In this document: positions 52,303 through 56,424 of the stretch, one piece after another
How positions within the stretch are numbered: the stretch's first letter is position 1
How the letters are laid out: every line of letters starts with the position of its first letter
NCBI GenBank assembly: GCA_947626365.1
Contig: CANQRW010000014.1
Span: forward strand, 1 to 56,424
DNA length: 56,424 nucleotides
Source: an uncultured Lachnospiraceae bacterium
GTDB taxonomy: Bacteria; Bacillota; Clostridia; Lachnospirales; Lachnospiraceae
Direction of reading: 5' to 3'
The notes under the pieces: generated by a model
Seen by the model: only the letters and a program-made list of their open reading frames with translations
The model's database searches: none
Told to the model about the DNA's origin: nothing
Position numbers and translations under genes: made by a program

Positions 52303-53201
52303 CACGCATCCTCCTCCTTTTTTCCAAAACTGAAGAACTGGACCGAAGACAGGACCGCCGTGATCACAAAGATCAGGATGGCGATGGTAGACGCGTAGCC
52401 CATGTTATTCTTGATAAAGCCCGTCTGATACATATGCAGCGACAACACCATGGTGGCTGTGCCGGGGCCGCCTCCGGTGAGGATATACGGCTCATTAAAT
52501 ACCGTGAACGCTCCGGATACCGTCAGGATCATGGTCACAAAAAACATCTGCCTGACCTGAGGAACCGTGATGTAAAAGAATCTTGTGATCTTACTGGCGC
52601 CGTCTACCTCGGCCGCCTCGTAAAGATCTCTCGGGATCTTCTGAATCGCTACGATAAACAACATGGCGATATATCCCGTACTCTGCCACTGGGACACGGC
52701 GATAACCGAGTACATGGCCGTTTTCTTCGATCCCAGCCATACCTTGGTCAGGCCATCCAGTCCCACCGCTTCCAGAAAGCTGTTCAACAGTCCCATCTGG
52801 GGATTGTACACAAATTCAAACAGCAGACAGACAACCGTCATGGAGAGGATTGTCGGAATAAAATAAATGCTTCTCAGCGCCGGCGCTATCCTGCGGAACG
52901 CCACATCCTCCAGCACGGCAGCCAGGACCAGTCCGAAGCCTACCTGGATAATGATGGAGACGATGGCGTAACGTATGTTGTTCATAATACTGGTGAAAAT
53001 GACCCCGTCTGACAGCAAAGTCTGATAATTCTTTAACCCCACCCATTCTTTTGTGGCGGAGGACAGGGTAAATGACTGGAAGCTGTAGACAATATTATTG
53101 ATCAAGGGATAGAATACAAAGACTCCCAGAAAAAGAAGCGCCGGTATCGTAAACAAAAATGCTTCCAAGTTTCGTTTTTTCTTCAATATAACACACCCCA
53201 T
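52302..53201 (-). CDS. Sugar ABC transporter permease, MalF/UgpA type
   Basis: A 299-residue CUT1 permease with about six helices: LEAFLFTIPALLFLGVFVFY is the first, followed by PLINNIVYSFQSFTLSSATK. The EAA motif is DLYEAAEVDGASKITRFFYI. The start is uncertain: ATG 53201 has a weak ribosome binding site, and a TTG five codons later (53186) follows GGGGTG. It lies 71 bp after the binding-protein gene. Confidence 0.9.
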   Translation of the reverse strand: MGCVILKKKRNLEAFLFTIPALLFLGVFVFYPLINNIVYSFQSFTLSSATKEWVGLKNYQTLLSDGVIFTSIMNNIRYAIVSIIIQVGFGLVLAAVLEDVAFRRIAPALRSIYFIPTILSMTVVCLLFEFVYNPQMGLLNSFLEAVGLDGLTKVWLGSKKTAMYSVIAVSQWQSTGYIAMLFIVAIQKIPRDLYEAAEVDGASKITRFFYITVPQVRQMFFVTMILTVSGAFTVFNEPYILTGGGPGTATMVLSLHMYQTGFIKNNMGYASTIAILIFVITAVLSSVQFFSFGKKEEDA

Positions 53202-53272
53202 CTCAGCTCTGCTGGCCGGGGCGGCTTATCGCCGCCCCGGCCGCAGGTATCGCGTATTCAGTTACACTATGA

Positions 53273-54652
53273 TCAGTGCAGGGAAGCAGCGGCCTCCTGT
53301 ACCATGGTCATAACGCTCTCCGGCGTCTCATCGCCTACGGCGATAGCCTGAGCGCCCTGGCCGTATACGGTGTAAACGGCGGCGTCGCAGGCATTGTCAA
53401 ACCAGGGAGCCAGCTCGGAAGCGGAATTGATCACTTCCATAGCCTCAAGGTGAGCCGGAAGTCCGTTGGTCTCATCCACAGCGCCGTCTACGCTGGAAAG
53501 GTCGCCGGATTCTGTCGTCAGAGCAGCTCCGCCTTTTTCGCTTACCAGCCATTTCAGGAACTTGCGGCATTCTTCCGGATACTGGGTCTTGTTGCTGATC
53601 ATGAAGCCCTCGGGAGCTCCGGTCAGAGCGTTGGGATCGCCCTTCCCCTCTTCAAAGGCCGGGAAGTTAAAGAATCCGTACTCAAAATCCTCCGGCACGG
53701 ACTGCTCTAACAGCGTGATCTCCGCGAACTGCAGATACATAATGGGAGCCTCGCCCGTGGCGAAATATGTATTTCTGGCTGTCTCATGGTCAATGGCCAC
53801 GCAGACATCTCCCATGTAGGAGGTCAGCTGCTGCCACTTTTCAAGAACGTCCACATAAGCCGGATCGGTGAATTCGCCGGTGGCCGGATCGTAATCCTTG
53901 GCCAGGACCTCAGGATCCAACATTCTCTGGTTCATGGTGCCCAGATAGTGAAGGATCGCCCAGTTGTCCATCAGGCCCTCTACCAGGGGCGTCTCATAAC
54001 CGGCCGCCTGAAGGGCGTCCAGAACCGCGATGAAATCATTCCATGTGGTGGGAACTTCCAGATTGTTCTCCTCAAAGATCTTCTTGTTGTAGAAGAACGC
54101 CTTGCCGTCCTGAGACCACGGCACACCGTAGATCTCTCCGTCAAAGGTAAAGCCGCCAATGCTGGCCTTGGCGATCTTGCCGGACCATTCCGTATCTTCC
54201 TCAAACATATCCGTCAGGGTAGACACATTGCCGGAGTCGATCATCTCCTGAGCAAAGGTTCCGGACCAGGAAGAGAAGATATCCGGCACCTCGTCGGTGC
54301 TGACGACCATACGGATCTTCTCCTTGTACTCGTCGTTCAGGATGCAGTCCATGTTGATGGTCACATTGGGATTCTCATCCATGTATTCCTGGATCAGGTT
54401 CTTAAACATGGTGTTCTTGGGGTCGTTGGGCCAGCGATGGAAGAAATTGATCACCACCTGCTCTCCGTCTGCCGCGGGAGCCGCCTCTGTCTCTGCCTCC
54501 GCGCCGGCGTCAGCTGCCGCCGTGGTCTCAGCTTCCGCCGCGGCCGCGGTTGTCGCCGTCTCCCCGCCGCTGTTCCCGCCGGAGCAGGCCGAAAGCGCTG
54601 CCGCCGTCATGGCTGCTGTCAACGCCAAAGCTGTTACTTTCCTTAACTTCAT
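53273..54652 (-). CDS. Sugar-binding lipoprotein of ABC importer
   Basis: A 459-residue CUT1 substrate-binding protein. Signal peptide and lipobox LSACSGG (Cys near residue 22), then a long Ala/Glu/Thr-rich linker (residues 25-65). The core has VINFFHRWPNDPKNTMFKNL, IYGVPWSQDGKAFFYNKKIF and WLVSEKGGAALTTESGDLSS, typical of the MalE-like SBP_bac_1/8 families. First gene of the operon; GAGGAGG precedes the ATG. Cargo might be a fructosamine, given the FrlD-like kinase. Its promoter region borders the inserted IS110 element. Confidence 0.93.
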   Translation of the reverse strand: MKLRKVTALALTAAMTAAALSACSGGNSGGETATTAAAAEAETTAAADAGAEAETEAAPAADGEQVVINFFHRWPNDPKNTMFKNLIQEYMDENPNVTINMDCILNDEYKEKIRMVVSTDEVPDIFSSWSGTFAQEMIDSGNVSTLTDMFEEDTEWSGKIAKASIGGFTFDGEIYGVPWSQDGKAFFYNKKIFEENNLEVPTTWNDFIAVLDALQAAGYETPLVEGLMDNWAILHYLGTMNQRMLDPEVLAKDYDPATGEFTDPAYVDVLEKWQQLTSYMGDVCVAIDHETARNTYFATGEAPIMYLQFAEITLLEQSVPEDFEYGFFNFPAFEEGKGDPNALTGAPEGFMISNKTQYPEECRKFLKWLVSEKGGAALTTESGDLSSVDGAVDETNGLPAHLEAMEVINSASELAPWFDNACDAAVYTVYGQGAQAIAVGDETPESVMTMVQEAAASLH

Positions 54653-54682
54653 TTTTCATATCCTCCTCGTATAATATGTTTA

Positions 54683-54711
54683 TAGTTAATAGTTACCCAG
54701 TACCTTGACAA
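54683..54711 (-). promoter_or_regulatory. Possible promoter/operator of the sugar operon
   Basis: On the minus strand TTGTCA (54706-54711), 17-base spacer and TAACTA (54683-54688), a weak fit. The spacer holds AAGGTACTGGGTAACT, which shares AAGGTACT and a TA.C partner with the site at the GntR promoter. Promoter strength is doubtful; the shared motif is the better supported part. Confidence 0.35.
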
Positions 54712-54789
54712 CTGAATCGGTACCAAAAAATCAATCGGCCTGTTAATATCCATGATATAATTGGCCTTAGTGTCAATCAGGTATAAACT

Positions 54790-55005
54790 CCTTTTTCCCC
54801 TGTTGGCCCGCAAGGGTACTTCATAAAAAGTCTGTCTCCCTGACATGGAAGTTAACTTCAAACCAGCTGGCTGTTTGTTGGAGTCGGGGGCGGCCCTTTT
54901 GCAGTGGGGTTCGCATCCGTCCCCCTCCGACCGAATTCTTATACCGCGAGGGTGTCGATGCTCCATGATCATGGGTATTACCAAGCCGATTGACCACTGA
55001 TTCCT
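54790..55005 (+). ncRNA. Candidate IS110 bridge RNA region
   Basis: IS110-group elements carry a noncoding RNA upstream of the transposase that pairs with donor and target DNA. This stretch is the only space for it on the left. Visible structure: a stem GTCGG (54883-54887) with CCGAC (54927-54931), extended by a G-run/C-run pairing, closing a loop of about 25 nt (CCCTTTTGCAGTGGGGTTCG and on). Boundaries, loops and guide bases are not determined. If the element is of the IS1111 group, the RNA would instead sit on the right. Confidence 0.3.
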
Positions 55006-55027
55006 AACGAAAGGAGGTGACCATGCC

Positions 55028-56260
55028 ATGAACCCTCTTTACGTCGGTATTGACGTCAGCAGCCGAAACAATGTGGTCTACCTGATGAACCCTGACGGCT
55101 CCAAGCACAGCAACTTCTCTGTCCCCAACTCCAAGGTTGGGGCGGAACACCTTGTGAAGCGGATCCTGAATGCTATCTCTTCTCAGTCCCTGACAGACGT
55201 CGTCATCGGATTGGAGGCTACCTCCGTCTATGGCGACAATCTGGTCTGCTTCCTCAGGGAAGACGGAACCCTCAATCCGTACAACAAAAGGATACATGTC
55301 CTCAACCCAAAGCAGGTCTGCCGCTTCCACCAGGCCTACAACGATCTTCCGAAGAACGATTACATGGACTCCTTCGTGATCGCTGACTGCCTGCGCTTCG
55401 GTAGAATCAACAAGGAGATTTATCTGGATGACTACCGCCACGAAGCCCTCCGCAACCTCACGCGCGCCAGGTTTTTCGCCGTCCAGAACCTTGTCAGGGA
55501 AAAACAGCGGTTCATGAACTACCTGTTCAAGAAGTATTCTACGATGGCGCAGGAGAAGGTGTTCTCCGACACCTTCAGTACAACTGCCCTGGCCGTCTAC
55601 GAGGAATTCGAATCCGCAGAGGCCCTGGCGAACATGGACTTACAACAGCTCACGGCCTTCCTCATGGAGAAGGGGAAAAACCGTTTCCCCAACCCCGAGG
55701 CCGTGGCGAATGCCATACAGAAAGCCGCCAGGAGTTCCTACCGCCTGCCAAAGACGGTGAACGACTCCATCAACCAGGTGCTTTCTCTATCCATAAGCTC
55801 GATCAGAGCTTTGGAATCACAGGTAAAAGCCTTTGACAAGGCGATCTCCGAGCAGATGCAGCTGATCCCGAACACCCTTTCTTCCATCAAGGGGATAGGG
55901 CCAGTCTACTCTGCCGGCATCATTGCGGAGATTGGGGATATCAACCGTTTCCCCAGTCAGTCCGAATTAGGCAAATATGCTGGCCTTGCCTGGAAACAGC
56001 ACCAGTCCGGTGATTTCGAATCGCAGAACACGCGGTCGATCCGGTCCGGCAACCGTTTCCTGAAATACTATTTGTGTGAAGCAGCCATGTCTCTTGTGAG
56101 ATGCGACCCGGAGTACAGCCGCTTCTACCACCTCAAATACAACGAGGTGAACAAGTACCAGCACAAACGAGCCCTCGCGTTAACTGCCCGTAAATTTGTG
56201 CGGCTGGTCTTTCGACTGCTGAAAGACAACTGCCTATATAAGGCGCCGGAAGTCAACTGA
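55028..56260 (+). CDS. IS110-family transposase (DEDD recombinase)
   Basis: A 410-residue transposase. The N-terminal RuvC-like DEDD domain shows LYVGIDVSSRNNVVYLM (first Asp), VVIGLEATSVYGDNL (Glu) and YMDSFVIADCLRFGR (Asp pair). The C-terminal Transposase_20 domain reads SSIKGIGPVYSAGIIAEIGD, then FPSQSELGKYAGLAWKQHQS and SIRSGNRFLKYYLCEAA, with serines suited to the catalytic Ser. Length is normal and no frameshift is seen, so it is probably active. ATG 55028 overlaps a 2-codon frame that starts at 55023, nearer the AAAGGAGG site. Confidence 0.93.
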   Translation: MNPLYVGIDVSSRNNVVYLMNPDGSKHSNFSVPNSKVGAEHLVKRILNAISSQSLTDVVIGLEATSVYGDNLVCFLREDGTLNPYNKRIHVLNPKQVCRFHQAYNDLPKNDYMDSFVIADCLRFGRINKEIYLDDYRHEALRNLTRARFFAVQNLVREKQRFMNYLFKKYSTMAQEKVFSDTFSTTALAVYEEFESAEALANMDLQQLTAFLMEKGKNRFPNPEAVANAIQKAARSSYRLPKTVNDSINQVLSLSISSIRALESQVKAFDKAISEQMQLIPNTLSSIKGIGPVYSAGIIAEIGDINRFPSQSELGKYAGLAWKQHQSGDFESQNTRSIRSGNRFLKYYLCEAAMSLVRCDPEYSRFYHLKYNEVNKYQHKRALALTARKFVRLVFRLLKDNCLYKAPEVN

Positions 56261-56294
56261 TCTTCCGCTGGCAACGGTGAGTATCTAATTCCGG

Positions 56295-56328
56295 TTCAGA
56301 ACACACGTTCGGGAACATACGTTCTGAA
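56295..56328 (+). other. Hairpin in the right noncoding end of the IS element
   Basis: TTCAGAAC (56295-56302) pairs perfectly with GTTCTGAA (56321-56328), and GTTC/GAAC pairs inside. It begins 35 bp after the transposase stop. It could be a transcription stop for the element or part of a structured RNA; no U run follows. Confidence 0.5.
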
Positions 56329-56424
56329 TGGGGCTTAGGTGGGTGTTTTGCGCCTTTTGGAAGATGAACAAAAAAAGTGCGATTTTTATTCATTTTCCTC
56401 TTGACATATCACCGCTGGACTTTT

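Larger units (their letters stand above)
54715..56424 (+). mobile_element. IS110-family insertion sequence (right end may extend past window)
   Basis: The transposase at 55028-56260 is flanked by about 310 bp of noncoding sequence on the left and at least 164 bp on the right, as in IS110 elements that carry an RNA-coding end. No terminal inverted repeats or target duplication are apparent, as usual for the family. Exact ends cannot be set: the left end lies between roughly 54710 and 54790. A TTGACA at 56401-56406 near the right end and a TATAAT at 54775-54780 near the left end could join into a promoter on circularisation. Confidence 0.7.

Noticed and set aside
54670-54675. TATAAT facing the IS element
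   Set aside because: It overlaps the ribosome binding region of the binding-protein gene on the other strand and has no -35 partner.

Overview
The window looks like a chromosomal segment of a fairly high-GC member of the Clostridia, most likely the Lachnospiraceae. The reasons are the gene families present (a DUF1836 protein, a YerC/TrpR-like regulator, a CyuA-type desulfidase, a truncated Fur next to feoB, a GerMN lipoprotein), the strong AGGAGG ribosome binding sites, and the lipobox-bearing binding proteins. No rRNA, tRNA or CRISPR array was seen. The genus cannot be fixed from the sequence alone.

Layout. 1-2044: the edge of an integrated mobile element. A TnpV-type gene runs off the left end and overlaps the stop of an rlmD gene whose last ~100 codons appear to come from the element. 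2235-9118: housekeeping genes (small membrane protein, PcrA helicase, DUF1836 regulator, cysteine desulfidase, TrpR-like regulator, HAD phosphatase, small membrane protein). 9229-15113: a complete five-gene Opp/Dpp-type peptide importer with its own promoter and terminator. 15348-19506: an orphan binding protein, a D,D-carboxypeptidase and a polysaccharide deacetylase. 19509-22259: two tandem CobW-type GTPases, one with a large His/Asp/Cys metal-binding tract, followed by Maf. 22405-29319: cardiolipin synthase, a DtxR-type regulator, an orphan citrate lyase alpha chain, and a feoA-feoA-feoB-fur ferrous iron operon with a promoter and Fur-type box. 29352-33145: a decayed MATE transporter, then an ABC-F ATPase with a structured leader and upstream ORF. 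33240-37903: a MacA/MacB-type efflux operon with two tandem permeases. 38131-48330: purA, a ketopantoate reductase-like gene, comEC, a GerMN lipoprotein with a sensor kinase, a DegV protein and an ABC exporter. 48388-49665: a zinc-ribbon membrane protein between two unrelated tandem-repeat arrays. 49665-54652: a GntR-controlled sugar ABC importer with a fructoselysine-6-kinase-like PfkB enzyme. 54715-56424: an IS110-family element inserted just upstream of that operon.

Three themes recur. Metal handling (Feo, Fur, DtxR, CobW pair) is clustered between 20 and 29 kb. Short tandem repeats are unusually frequent: in-frame repeats of 18, 24, 36 and 39 bp expand several proteins, and 37-44 bp arrays sit between genes. 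A short hairpin repeat family occurs four times in three intergenic regions. The most interesting candidates for follow-up are the possible IS110 bridge RNA, the attenuator-like ABC-F leader, the kinase/GerMN pair that resembles actinobacterial MtrB-LpqB, the CobW pair, and the mobile-element-modified rlmD.
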